A DNA stretch of 64,000 bases from Rhexocercosporidium sp. MPI-PUGE-AT-0058. Taxonomy: Eukaryota; Ascomycota; Leotiomycetes; Helotiales. Below the pieces are notes generated by a model. That model did not search any database and had not been told where the DNA came from. It was given only the letters and a program-made list of their open reading frames with translations. Shown here one piece after another: positions 22,358 through 34,720 of this stretch. Location of the stretch: contig JAGTJL010000017.1 in the NCBI GenBank assembly GCA_020746875.1, positions 1,426,001 to 1,490,000 of the forward strand, written 5' to 3'. The position numbers and the translations under genes are program-made. The stretch's first letter is position 1. The number at the start of each line of letters is the position of its first letter.

Positions 22358-25300
22358 AGTAATAGCGTCCGCGATACCGATGCTTTAACTAATAATATAT
22401 TAGTACGCCTTCGCGTCGCTTAAAGCGAGAACCAAGCCGCGGTAAGTCGAATAGCCGTATTCCGGTCGATAGGTTTAACTAATCAAATTAATGCGGTTAT
22501 TTAGATTATTACGTTAAGTATATAATACTGTACCGCGATTAGTTCGTCGAACGTTATTTAATTACTTTATAAGCCGTTCCGCATAATATATCAGTATTAC
22601 TAACTTAATAGATAGGAATAGCTTTATAAAATAATAGAAGATATTTGCTTTAGTTATAAGACTTTTACGCGTATATATAAGAGCTCTTATACCTATATTC
22701 GAGTGCTATAATTATCGTTATTATTAAAGAATTGTTTTTGGTCGGCGAAGTAATAGGCAGGTTGCGCGTTAATGGCGTATTCACGTTTATTTACTAAGTA
22801 AATAGAATGCAAATAATGCAAATATAATAATATAATTACGTAATAATTACGACCCCGCTACCTTATTAAGACGTGTATATAAACAGCCTCCTTATCGCGT
22901 TAATAATAACCTTTCCTTTTCAGCTTATTTATATATAATACTCGTGCTTATACGTCGCTATCTTCCCGTCTTTCTTCTTCTTCTTTTCTTTAATTAATTA
23001 TTATTATTATTATTATATCTTTCGTCTAGCGTCTTAAAGCTATTGCATCTAATAACCTTACGAACTAGCCTCGCAGAAGTTCCTGCGACTAATACTTTAA
23101 AGTTATACTAGTCGATCCCTTCTTCCGCTATATTAATAAAGAAAATAAAAAGAATTGCGACCGCTGCTCCAAGCAGAAAGCCGTTTATATTATCGTACGT
23201 ACTTATATTTATAAAATTTACTAATAATATAATATTAAGCGCGTTAAAAATAAACCGTATATTAATTGTAAGATAAATAATTCCCTTATACCTTTTATAA
23301 GGATGTCCGTATTATAAAGAATCTTACCGTCGATTTCGAGAATTAATTACGTGAGAATAGCCAATATAATACTAGCGTCGGCCCCGAGGATTATAATTTC
23401 ACAATTCTTACGGGAGCTTAGAGCTTCGCTGCTTAGCTCGAGAAGTACTGCATAACCGATTCCTCGTCGCGTATATCTTTTAAGCCCGATAAGAAAGATA
23501 TTAATTAAGTTTCTTTTTTTACTAATACTTCTTTTATAAGTTATATTTTTCTCTTCCGGAATATTATTAATATACTAACGAAATAAAAGAGTTCGAGAAG
23601 TTTTATAAAAGTATAATGCGCTTAATCGGTAATATATTTAAGTTCAAGAACGCTTATATTATTACTTTTGCCTCCGAGGCCGACCAGATTATTTACGATT
23701 TAATAAAAAAATTAATAACGGAGATTCGGTTATACCGCGAAGTTATAATAGTTATTATAAGTATTCCGTGCCCGCTTTATTGCTAATATATATTAATATT
23801 ATATTAAAGCAATATTACATCGAACGAGATTACTGGAGCTATTCCAGGAGATATCTTATAATTCTTTAGCGCTTAATAAATATTATAATATAAATTTAAG
23901 TTTAACGTTAAAGAATTTAGGATTTTCAGATAATTTAATTTATAAAGTAAATACCTTATACTTTAAGTACTTATAATAAAATTACGCTACTACTTTATAA
24001 CTAAAATAAAATCTCGTTATTCTTTAAATTATAATTTAAATATATTTTATAAGCTTATTCTTTTTTAATATAATATTATATATTTTATACTTACGCTAAT
24101 ACTACTTCTAAAGCTTTAATAAAACTCTTAAAACTTTTATAAGAAAATATAAAGAAAGAATATCTTTATTTATAATCGGCGATATTTTCTCGGCCTCCCG
24201 ACTTTTCGTAATTTTTCCGGCTTTCTCGTAAGTTACGCGGAAGTTTTATATTTCTTTACTTCCGGTATTTGACTTTCTAATTTATAATTCTTATTATATA
24301 TATTAAAAGTTTCCTTAGCATTCTCGAAGTTTAAATATATTAAGAGCTAAGTATTATAATCTTCCGGGAAATCTTTTTATTTAATCAAATATTTCCTAAT
24401 CTTATTTTTTTTATTTTATTTATAATTAAAAATATTTTTAATTTCTTATTCTTAAAAATTATCTTCTTTACTCAGCTCCGGAAGCTTACCGAATAAGTAA
24501 TTATTTAATTACTTATTAACTTATATTATATATTCTTTTAATAAAAATATATAAAATATTAAATAAAGCTTTTTATATAAGCTTAACAGCTTTAGAATAT
24601 ATATTGCATTACTTACGCATTTAATAATCTGAAATAAACTAATATATTTTAATAATAGCTTTCTAATTTTCAATCGAATATTCTTAATATTAAGTATTAT
24701 TTATTATTTTAATTAGAAATATTTATTCAGATGCCGGGTATTATAATAGCTTTTCCGATTTTATTACGTACAATCTTAAATTTTCGTAAATTCAGCTTAT
24801 TCATTATTTAATAATTTAACTTTATTTTGGGCAATTAATACTTCTCTTTTTTGAATATTATCTTCAGGATTCTATAATATTACCGGCTTATAACTATAAC
24901 AGACTTAGAATAAAGATATTTAAAGCGTTTAATAAAAGGAATTATTATAAGTAAACTCGGTAAAAGCTAATTTCTTTATTTAATTTTTTTATAATATTCC
25001 GTAGAAAGCGCGAAAATATATCTCTAGATTTTAATTTTATCTTTTTATTTATTCGTTCGTTTAAAGATAATATATAAAGCTTAATCTTTATTTAATATAT
25101 ATATAAAAATAAAGAATAAACTAGAATTTATTAGTAAATACTATACTTTTATTAAATACGATGCTTTAAAATACGCTAAAAAGAGAAAATACTCTCTCGA
25201 ATAATAGTTTTATAAGTTCGGGAGTATTAATCGTTTTATAATATATTAAGTACCGGGCTATCTTCGAATACCGGTTAATAATTATTAATATATAATTAAG

Positions 25301-26949
25301 ATCTAAGCTATTAGATAAGTCTTTATAAAGCAGTAACTTTATAATAAAATCTATTAAAATCTCGGATTAAAGCCGCAAAAGCTTTAAAAGACTTATTAAA
25401 AGTCTATATAACGTATATCGTTTCGATTTAATCTTTTAATAAATATCGCATTCTTTAATATATATTCTAATATCGTCTTTTATTTTATCCTAAAAGTAGG
25501 TTCTGCGAAGGAATTACGAAATCTTTATAATACTATAATACTTTACTAATAAATTATTATAATAAAATTTTATGATTTCTATTCTTAATATTAGATTATT
25601 TAGAATATAAGCTCTGGAATCTTATCAAAGAAGTCTTAATATATTTAAGTTTTATTTTTAATTTAATTAAGATTTAAGTTTATTTATTATATTAATTATA
25701 TTTCTGTAGTTTTTATTATTACGTTAAGCGAAGATAATTAAATCCCGCAGCGGCTTTATTAATAAAGCTAAAGTTATTTGATTTCTAATTACTGCTCTTA
25801 TTTATAATATTAAAATAAGATATTTGCAATTATTAATTCTTACGATAAGTAATTAGCTTTCGCTTCTTATATATAATAATATATTTACGGATAAAATTAT
25901 TATTTTAAGTATAATATTTAAAAAACTAGGTTTTATATACTTAGCTTCTAGAATTCTCTTTTAAATAATTCGTCCCGGTTTTATTAATACTAGATCCGGC
26001 TTTTTATCGGTAAAATCTTAAATAATATTAAATAATTTTCTTAATAATATCTTATAATCCTTGTCTAAGAATACTTCGATATCGGCTCCTCGACTTCGTA
26101 AAGTATTTGCAAAAGCTTCTTTTAATTTATTTTAAAATATTAATAACTAAATAATATTAATAAAGCTTTTAAATTCCCGATAATCTGATTTCTTATTAAG
26201 TCTATTCGCCGGGTTTACGGCACTTTTATAATAATAGATTTCAAAATCATAAGTAATAAGATATATTACTTACCGTACTTATCGACTCTCGAGATATTTC
26301 GCTATTATGAAATACTTAAAATTATTATAATCCGTAAGTATTTTAATAATATATTAATTGCCTTTAAAATAATACTTTTATTCCTTAAAATACTTAATAA
26401 TAATTAAAAGCTTTTTATTATAAATAATATAATTCCGCTTAATATTAATTATCTTACGGGATTAATACGTAATAAGTTTCTAATATCGCTTAGATCTTTC
26501 TTCAGAATCAGCTTATTAAGAGAAAGTACTAGTAATTATAAATCCAGAAGTATCGGTTTCAACCCGAATGCGCTTCGTAAGATCGAAATGCTTTATAATT
26601 AATATATTAATAAAAGCTGCTTTTAAATCTTTAAAGCTTTTCTTAGTTATATTAAAGAATTCGAAGAGTCTTTTCTTAATCTTATTTTTTATATCTTAGA
26701 AAGCTCTCGTTAAGCTTATAATTATTTTAAAATATCTTAATATAAATCTGCAATAAAAATTCGCGAAGCTTAGAAAAACCTGGATATTCTTATAAAATTC
26801 CGGTTTTAATTATTCTTAAATTGAACGAATCCGCTCTAGATCTGCTTAAATGCCGGTTAATCCGATTTTAAATCTTAAGAACTCGACTTAATTTATTTTA
26901 AACTTATACTTATTGAGTTTAATAAAAAACTTATACTTACGTAATTATT

Positions 26950-27110
26950 TTATAATAGCTTTAATATACTCATAGTGCTTTTTTTTATTCTTAAAATAAA
27001 TCAAGATATTATCGAGATATATAATAACGAAATAATTAATTAATCCCGCTAACGCTTCGTTAATATACGCTTAAAACGTAATTAAAGCGTTAAATAATCC
27101 GAAGAGTATT
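26950..27110 (-). pseudogene. Reverse transcriptase relic of the Ty3/gypsy element
   Basis: On the minus strand this reads LFGLFNALITF, a TAA, then AYINEALAGLINYF, then the catalytic segment YLDNILIY at 27019-26996. It ends with a Lys-rich stretch and the fragment HYEYIKAII. The family signature is YLDDILIY; the second Asp is replaced by Asn through one G-to-A change, and the TAA replaces an expected CAA. Both are RIP-type transitions. The fragment is not functional. Confidence 0.85.
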
Positions 27111-30100
27111 ATTAAATATTTAAAATATTTATATTTAATACGGAAAGCTATTTTCTATTCGTATCTCTTTTTAATTCTGATATAATAATATATATCTTTT
27201 AAATTTAAAGCCGTGAATATTACGGCTCCGCCGAGACGGTTTAGCGTCTCATCGACTAAAAAGAAGGGATAGCGATTTTTAATTATTATTTTATTTAATC
27301 TTTAATAATTTATATATAAACGTAACTTCTTATCTTTTTTTAATATAAATAATATCGGCGTACTTACGGGATTTTTTAATAAACGAATTTATCTTTTCTA
27401 TAATAAGGTAATAAAGTATTCCCGAAGCGCGGCGAGTTATAATTCGGAAAAGTTATAAAAAAGATTATACGGAAGTAATACGTTAGTATCGATAGTATAC
27501 TCGAATCCAACTTATTTTTCAAGGAAAGTAATTAACGGATTATTATCGCATATATTTGCTATATCTGCAAGCTAGTTTAAAAGAAATGTCGGTTTAAGAG
27601 TCTTTAGCTAAATAATTAATACTTGCGACGGATTTGCGACGCCGGTATTAAAACGAATATCTTACGATTATCTTAAATACTTATACGATCTTAAATTCTT
27701 CGGATAATTATAATCGGATTGGAATATAAATATAATATAAAATACCGTTTTAAAGTCGATATTAAAAGTATTAGCAAACTCTTTTACTATTACGATTTAA
27801 ATCTTATTTTAAATTAAAGCGTAAGCTTATTTCTTGAATTTCTAGTCGTAATACCCGGCGCTCTTATATTTAAAGAATTCTATTCCGAGAATTATATTAT
27901 ATCTTAAGTTTTTATAATTATAAAATCTTTCTTAAAAGGTTCTCGAGATTCCACGGTTATCTTATATTATTATATATAAGTTATAAGCGTTAATTACCCA
28001 GAATTAATACTTATTAAATATTATAAATTCTTAATTATACTTAAATAAAAAAAGAAATCCTTATAATTTGACTTTATATTTATTAAGGAAATTATAATTT
28101 AAGCTATTATCTATTAAATTATTAAGTAACGCATTCGCACTTATCTCGGGTTACTTTAATCCTGCAGAAATATATAAGCGTTTAAGAATATCCCTTAAGC
28201 TTTCGACGCTTAAGATTTAATATTATCTTTTCCCGTATCTTTTCCGGTACTAAACGGCTTTTATTCCTTAACGCGTATAATAATATATACCTTCCTTTTT
28301 ATTAAAAGGGTTTTTTTTATTATTTTAAAACGTTCTTTTACTTCTAGCTTTTAAGGATTATTTTACGCTTATTATGCGAACTTAAGATAATTACGGTTCT
28401 TAAATTAATGATTCTTTTATTTATAAAAGCGGTAAGATATAATATTCTTAATATAATTCTTTTTCTTATTATTTTTACTTCTATTAAAAAATCGAGAACC
28501 GAAAGCTAAAAAAGCGCCGTTAAGTACGCGCTTCTTATTATTATCCTCAGAATATTCTTTACGGCTTCTCTTGCGAAATCCGCTATTTTTAAGATTATTA
28601 TTACTTTATCCGCCTTCGCTTTTATTATACTTAGCTTTCGGTATATTAAAAGATACTTTTTAAGTTCTTTTAATAAAAGACTTAATATCGTTAGCTAGTT
28701 TCTTCTATTATTAATAAGTATTAAGAAAGTTTATAAAAACGTAAGAATTAATCTGCTACGCCGTTAATATATACGTGATTACTTTACAAAAGTTAATAAT
28801 AATATTATTATCAGATATCCAAGTATTACGGTCTTTAATAAGTATAATAAATCGTCGGCATATCGCTTAAATAAACTCGCCCGGTTACTAGCGAAACCGC
28901 TTAATATTTTTGATAATCTTAGCACTTCGAGTTTCTTTAAAAATATAAAGCTTTTTTAAGAAGTCGATAAATAAGTTTTATATTAACAAGATATTCTCAG
29001 GTTTAGTTATAGTTTGCTTCGTATTACCTTAATAAGTTAATAAGTCGCTTTCCATATTTGCGGCTGCGACGTATATTCGATTCGCATACGTATTATAGCT
29101 ATATAAACGAGCTTCAAAGATCTCTTCCTAAGTATTTTTCTAATTTCACAAGCTCTCGAAACTCTCTTCTTTATATTTTTTAAAAATTGTAATCGTAAGG
29201 CATTTCTTACGGTCGCGCTTATCTTTCGCTTAAGCTATAGTATATTTTAATAAAATATAAGCGTCTGGATTTAAATACGTTAATAATATTATTTTAAATT
29301 CATAAGTTACGTGATTTGCCGTAAGTAATACGATTATTTCCCGGAAGTATCCCGAGGCCGGCAAAATCCTAGGCTTAATAGTATCCTTATTAAACGGATG
29401 TTATAAGCCAGGCAAGTTAGCTTTTAACTCTAAATTAGAATTACGCTTTACTAAAAATGACTTAAAGTCTTTTATTAAAATAATAATAATAAAATCTAAT
29501 ATTATATTATAAGTTCGTTAAAGGCTTTCTTTAACCGTATATTATTTACTTATTACGTTTATATAAACGACGGAGATTACCCGGAGGCAGTAAAGTTTAA
29601 TAAGACTATTCTTATAATAAGCGAGCCGCGTCTTCGCACGAGTATCCTTAATCTTAAACTCAGTTAATAAGCGTATATGCTTTTCGAGCTCGCGCTGCTT
29701 CTGAGCGATCTGTTCTTTAGTAAATATACTTAAAGCCGCAAGATTAGTATTAATATTAAGAATAGAAAAGATTATATTATCTATTATATAATCAGATATA
29801 TTTAAGTTACTTTCAGTTTAGATTATAGTTTTACTTTTCTTTTCATAAATATAAACGAGCTAATTATAAGTATAAAAAGATTCCTTATTATTATTACCGC
29901 GAGTGCTCTAAGGCAATTCGCTATTAGAAGCACTTTCGCTTTTAATCGTATAAAAAAGATCTGCAGATTTTATAATCTTACGAAGAATATTACAAGCGGC
30001 ATTACCGAAGCGAGTATTGCCCGCAGGTTTAGCGTTGCTAAATATAATTACTTAATAAAAAACCGTTCTTTTATTCTTTGTATTACCTCCTTATAAAATA

Positions 30101-30112
30101 AAAAGATTAACT

Positions 30113-30369
30113 TATCAAATAAAGTTTACGGTAAGTAAAGCTTCGTAAAAGTTCAAAGTAAATTATATTTAAAGAATTAATCTCTAGCCTTCGAAGAAAT
30201 CCAGAGAAAAAGCGTATATATAAAAGAGATTACTCGTAAAGGGAAGCAAAACGCCGGCGTGATTAAATATATAAATAAGACTGATTCTATTAATACCGTA
30301 AAAGCCTCGGCCTTCTTATATTACAGGCCCGATTCCGTACAAATAGAATGGATAAGCATATACATGACA
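30113..30369 (-). repeat. Right LTR (5' LTR of the minus-oriented element)
   Basis: 257 bp with the same landmarks as the left LTR. It ends CATGACA, followed by the target duplication GCAAT. Confidence 0.92.
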
Positions 30370-30374
30370 GCAAT
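30370..30374. repeat. 5-bp target-site duplication, right copy (LTR element)
   Basis: GCAAT, identical to 22081-22085. Confidence 0.9.
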
Positions 30375-32732
30375 AAAACTTAATTAAAAGTCTGAGTTAA
30401 TAATATTTAGTCTACTTCTTACTCTAGAATTAATTAATAATTCTATTAATATAACTTCCTCACGCGCATCTCCGATTAATCTAATCGATTCAGAAAACAA
30501 AGCATTACTTATTCTATCTTAATTTATAATTATAAACGCTTTTAATATACTAATAGCTCTAGCGGCTTCAAAACGACCTAGTATACTAAAAGACCGCTGC
30601 TCCCGGCTACTTATAACTTATAATAACTTTTACGACCTTAATAAGCCTACTAATAAGTCAAATAAGACGAATTACTTTCCTTACGCTTTTAAAGAGCCTT
30701 TTTTTGATAACCGGCTTATTAAATTAAATAAATTACCTGCCGGGTATACTATTATAAGCGTATCGAAGCGGAAAAGAGTCTAATAAGTATAGAAACTAAG
30801 TTATGCTTTAATTAATAACTCTAAAACTTTAAAGCCGATTATCTAGTATTATAAGCTTTATATATATTCTTACTTGAATTTAAAAACTATTTATAAAGCG
30901 ATACGCTGACTTTTAAATAAATTATTATAATACCAAATTTTCAAAGAATCGCGATTTCTATTTTAACGCTAATACTTTAAATAACGCGCAAAAGTACTTA
31001 GCGGAAATATATTATTTAAAAGAAGAAGGAGATATTTAGAGAATATAAGAAGGAAGCTCTCGCGCGTAAGCTTTTAAAATAGTCAATAGCAATCCAAATT
31101 TAATTATTCCCTTTCGTTAATAAGAATTTATTAATACGTTTATAAAATAAATTATTTACGAGAACGTTAAGCACCGAAAAGCCTCTTTTTATTTCTTAAA
31201 ACGCGCTTTTAAAATTATTAATATAAACGCAGCGAAGGCTTTTCTTAATTCTTATACAATTATAAATAATTAAGTATATTTATATTTTCGGCATTTTAAA
31301 CCACAGATTATAAAAGAAATTAAGTACGCTAAATCCAGAATAACTATTACTTTTAATAGCTAAGAATCGAAAAAAAAAAGAATTAATATATTAGGAATTA
31401 TTATCTATTTTATTAATGCGAATAATAAAGCTGTTATACGCTTCATAAGCCTACCGGAGCTCCTTAATCATAAAAAAACGGGTATTAGTACGTTAAAATC
31501 GCTTTCTTTTGCAAAGTAATTAGCTAATAATTACAGACTAATACTTAGTCTTATTCCCTTTCTTTTAACAATACGGAATTACGAAATATAACTTTAATTA
31601 CTTCGTCTTTAATAATGCGACGAATAATGATATAATACTCGCGGAGCTTGCAAAAGCGATAGATTTCGATCTAAAAGAACGCAGATTACGCTATATAAGT
31701 CATATTATTAATTTAATTACTAGCGCTTACTTATTTAGTTAAAATAAGGCTTCATTTAATAACGAATATAAGAAAGTATCTCCAGAAGATCGACGGAAGT
31801 TATAGAAGCGTAGAAGAGAAATTAGCAAGCTTTATAACCTTATAACATACGTTATAACATCGAGGAAAAGAAGATAGCTTTTTAAAGACCTTTAATCGAT
31901 ATTTAATATTAATACGGCTAAAGGGAAGAAATAGAGATTAATAATCGATGGAAGTATACGCTGGAATACTACGTATTTAATGATTACCCGTGGTCTTGAA
32001 TTACGTGAGGTTCTTAATATTTACGCGGCTAAATTATACATTTCCGCAGAACTTCTTAATTAAGAGATCTTTGAAAATAATTACTTTAATTATACGGAAT
32101 AAGCTAGTCTCATAATTATTAGTAAGCAATTAAAGTTATTATATTTTTTTATTAAAAGATTAGAAAATAATATAAAACTAACTAAAAAAACCGGTTAACT
32201 ATCTTATAATACTTTATAAGAAACTCTACTTATTTTAGAGCACCTTATGAGCTATTTTGAAGCTTTAAAGCGTTAAGCTAAGGCAAGAGACTTTAATAGC
32301 TATATAAGTATATAATAATCGATTACTTTAATTTAAGAAGCGTATTTGAAATAATATAAAAAGACCGACGATTCTATTACTTAATAAGCAATAATAGTTC
32401 TATATCCCCGCTTTAAATAAACGTATTTTAAAAAGAATTAGATTAAAAACATGCGCTTATTTATTACTTTAAGTAAAGCCGCTTTCCGAAAACTATAAGA
32501 AAATAAATATAAAAGTAATAACTTATAACTTAACTCGTTACAAAATACTTTTTCTCCCGAACTTACTAATACGTTAAGAGATCTTTTAAGAAGTATAATT
32601 AACGCTATAGCGCTAATAATTAAGCTTCGAGCTAATATAATCTCTGGCCGGCGAGATCAATTATATTAATATCTTTAAGAGCTTATAATTAATTATATAA
32701 GTCTTATAACGTATTAAAAATCTAAAGAAGCC

Positions 32733-32832
32733 AAGTGGCCTGACTTAACACGTATAACCTTTAATTTTCTATTTATTCTTACTATAAGCTTAAAGTATAA
32801 GCGTGTTTTTTTATCTTACGTAAAGCAAATTA
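32733..32832 (+). pseudogene. hAT transposase C-terminal dimerisation relic
   Basis: The plus strand reads KWPDLTRITFNFLFILTI and continues with L-K-Y-K-R-V-F. This parallels the hAT dimerisation signature in which Trp-Pro, an (A/S)-E-C-E-R-V-F core and a following Lys are conserved. Substitutions away from the consensus (Cys to Tyr, Glu to Lys, Ala to Thr) are all C-to-T or G-to-A changes. Confidence 0.75.
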
Positions 32833-33073
32833 CATTAAAAAGCTTTATATTAAATAAAGAGATATTATAGTATTAAAAGTATTTAAAAAACTAGCAAAAT
32901 AGGAGTGCTATTAATATCGCCGGAGCTTTTAAAGCTATCCTTTTAGCGTTATAAATAGCTTTAATTTTACTTCTTAGCTTATCAATAGCTAATTAGTTCA
33001 TTAGTTGTAGTTATTAATTAGTGATTTTAGCGTAAGTCAGTTAGTTGTATTGAACTCGTCAACTGATAACTGA

Positions 33074-33097
33074 CTGACTGACTTAATGGCCACTCTA
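33074..33097 (-). repeat. hAT right terminal inverted repeat
   Basis: Its reverse complement begins TAGAGTGGCCATTAAG. The two mismatches to the left repeat are at positions 1 and 4 of the repeat. Confidence 0.9.
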
Positions 33098-33105
33098 GAT
33101 CGGTA
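33098..33105. repeat. 8-bp target-site duplication, right copy (hAT)
   Basis: GATCGGTA, identical to 21862-21869. It lies within the coding sequence of the kinase gene (last intact codons ...VCLTD). Confidence 0.92.
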
Positions 33106-34720
33106 AGGCAAACTCGGACCACTTGTGTATACTTATCGCCTGCCATGTGATGAAGATAGGCGTTGGCCGCCTCAACAAGCCGTTGGCGGACCTGTTCTTC
33201 ATCGTTTACGTCACAGAACCCATTCTTACTCTTGTCGAACCCGGCCACCTGGCGCCAACATCCTATCTCCAGGAGTATAACTCCAAGAGAGTAGATATCG
33301 TGTATAGCGGAGAAGGACTCTTGCGGTTTGCCCCAACGCTTCGGGTGGTGTAAAGCTGTTTTGACCTTCGAAATTCTTTGGTATCCTCGGACTGATCTGC
33401 TTGTGGACGCGAGAGGTCGAATCCGAAAATATACGGGTGGCGGTAGTTGAACCCAGGATTGGTGGCATCCTCGAAAAACAAAATCTTGTCGCTTCTCAGA
33501 CTTTTGTGCAACCAGCCGATTGCATGGAGGTTGGACAGTGCTTTTGATATTTCAACAGCAAGGGTGAAACGAGTGTTGGGGGACACGCTCTTCTCCCTCC
33601 GATATGCCTCCTCCAGTCCCACAAAGGGGCGGCTCGTTTGGACTCGGGTTAGTCTAGTCTGGAAGACCAGTCCAATTTGTCTTTGGAGCGGCTGATCGAT
33701 GTAACCCACGTATGGAGCAATGCTGAATATAGGATTCGAAACCTCACGAAGGAGCCTGGAGATTTTTTTCACTTTCAGGAGAACGCTTCCTATCTGCTCA
33801 ACGCCAGCTGATGGATCTAAGGTTTCACGGACAGTTCTGATATCTGCTCGAAGGTCCACATTGCGGAGCAGAGAAATTTCAATGGCAGAGGCCATTCGAT
33901 CTGTCATCTCTTCTGGCATTTCAAGTCCCCGAATGGATGTAAGGCCGTAGGGAATGATGTCAGCTCCCTGAGCATCTAACTCGGCCAAAAATGCATTGGC
34001 ACAATTGAATTGAGCCTCACCGGGGGCAATATCAATAGGATGACAGGAGAAATAGTGTCGACCATCATTCAAGATTTCCCACAGAGCCAACCTATACGAG
34101 TACACATTAGCCTTCTCGTACACTGCTGTGTCTTCAACGAGGGCGGTCTGGCAGCGGATCTCTGGAGCATTGGAGACGCGGGTACCTCGAAACACACGTT
34201 GTCCCAACGCCATGGAACAGCTCAATCCAAAGTCAGCAAGCTTTGCGTCGAAGCCTCTTTTCCGATTGGCAAACACAAGGATATTTCCCAATTTGATGTC
34301 CCCATGGATGACCTCGCAAGCGTGGAGCAGCTCAAGCGCCGAAGCAAGCCCAATTAAGACTCGATCCTTCTCAGCCCACAGTTGCTTGTTGTTCTGTAAG
34401 AAGTGGTCGAGTGATCCTAGATCTGCATACTCGAGCACAAGATACGGCACAGGTCCATCATCCCATCCATAAGTTAAGAGTCTTACGATATTTCGATGAT
34501 ACAGCGAATTCATATGCAGGAGCACCTTGATCTCAAGGAGAACTGCGTCTAGACTTGTCTTGATCTCCGGTATTGTTGACTCGTTCCTAGATTGTATGAA
34601 AGCTTTCCGAACGTGTTTCACGGCAACTAGTTTCGAACCTTGGCTTCCTTCCGCTCTACGAAAAAGGTCACCCCGGTGCCGAGATGGGAGCCCAATTCGG
34701 GATAAATTCGCTCATTTGTT
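33098..34720 (-). pseudogene. Protein kinase with second kinase-like domain, interrupted by hAT
   Basis: The minus-strand frame from 34621 to about 33360 encodes a Ser/Thr-type kinase core: VAVK, LLEIKVLLHMNSLYHRNIVRL, the catalytic HGDIKLGNIL (Gly for Arg of HRD), DFGLS and an APE-like segment. A second, degenerate domain follows, with WLHKSLRSDKILFFE and YIFGFDLSRP, like the DUF7580-type domain of fungal HeLo/prion-inhibition proteins. Three lesions are visible. The glycine-loop part (SHLGTGVTFFVE, near 34700-34650) is in a different frame from VAVK. The frame shifts by one base near 33350-33370, after which HDIYSLGVILLEIG is read. The hAT insertion cuts the frame at 33098. The true C terminus lies at 21758-21861. 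The family is probably linked to signalling or incompatibility, but no ligand is known. The 5' end is not resolved. Confidence 0.85.

Larger units (their letters stand above)
22086..30369 (-). mobile_element. Ty3/gypsy LTR retrotransposon, full length but RIP-destroyed
   Basis: An 8284-bp element with two 257-bp LTRs that align without gaps. In the segments I compared, the LTRs differ only by transitions. The right LTR ends TGACA. The left starts TATCA, the TG-to-TA product of an expected TGTCA, so the original ends were TGTCA...TGACA. The purine-rich tract next to an LTR is on the minus strand at 22347-22357, and the reverse transcriptase motif reads on the minus strand near 27000, so the element runs right to left. 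The internal 7.8 kb is highly AT-rich with stops in every frame. Gag is expected near 28.5-30 kb and RNase H/integrase near 23-26 kb, but I did not resolve them. The element lies inside the hAT transposon. Confidence 0.92.
21870..33097 (+). mobile_element. hAT DNA transposon, RIP-decayed, split by a nested LTR element
   Basis: Flanked by perfect 8-bp duplications and bounded by terminal inverted repeats starting CAG/TAG (left 21870-21893, right 33074-33097). Removing the nested LTR element and one copy of its target site leaves about 2.9 kb, a normal hAT size. On the plus strand near 32733-32832 the sequence still reads like the hAT C-terminal dimerisation region (KWPDLTRITFNFL ... YKRVF ... 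VKQIT). The element has no usable open frame: it is very AT-rich, with stops in all frames, as expected after RIP. It interrupts the coding sequence of a protein kinase gene. The LTR element sits only about 0.2 kb from its left end, so the transposase relic is almost entirely at 30375-33060. Confidence 0.9.

Noticed and set aside
22100..33000. CRISPR-like or satellite arrays in the AT-rich tract
   Set aside because: The repetition is due to two LTRs and low A/T complexity. There are no regularly spaced repeats, and CRISPR is not expected in a fungus.
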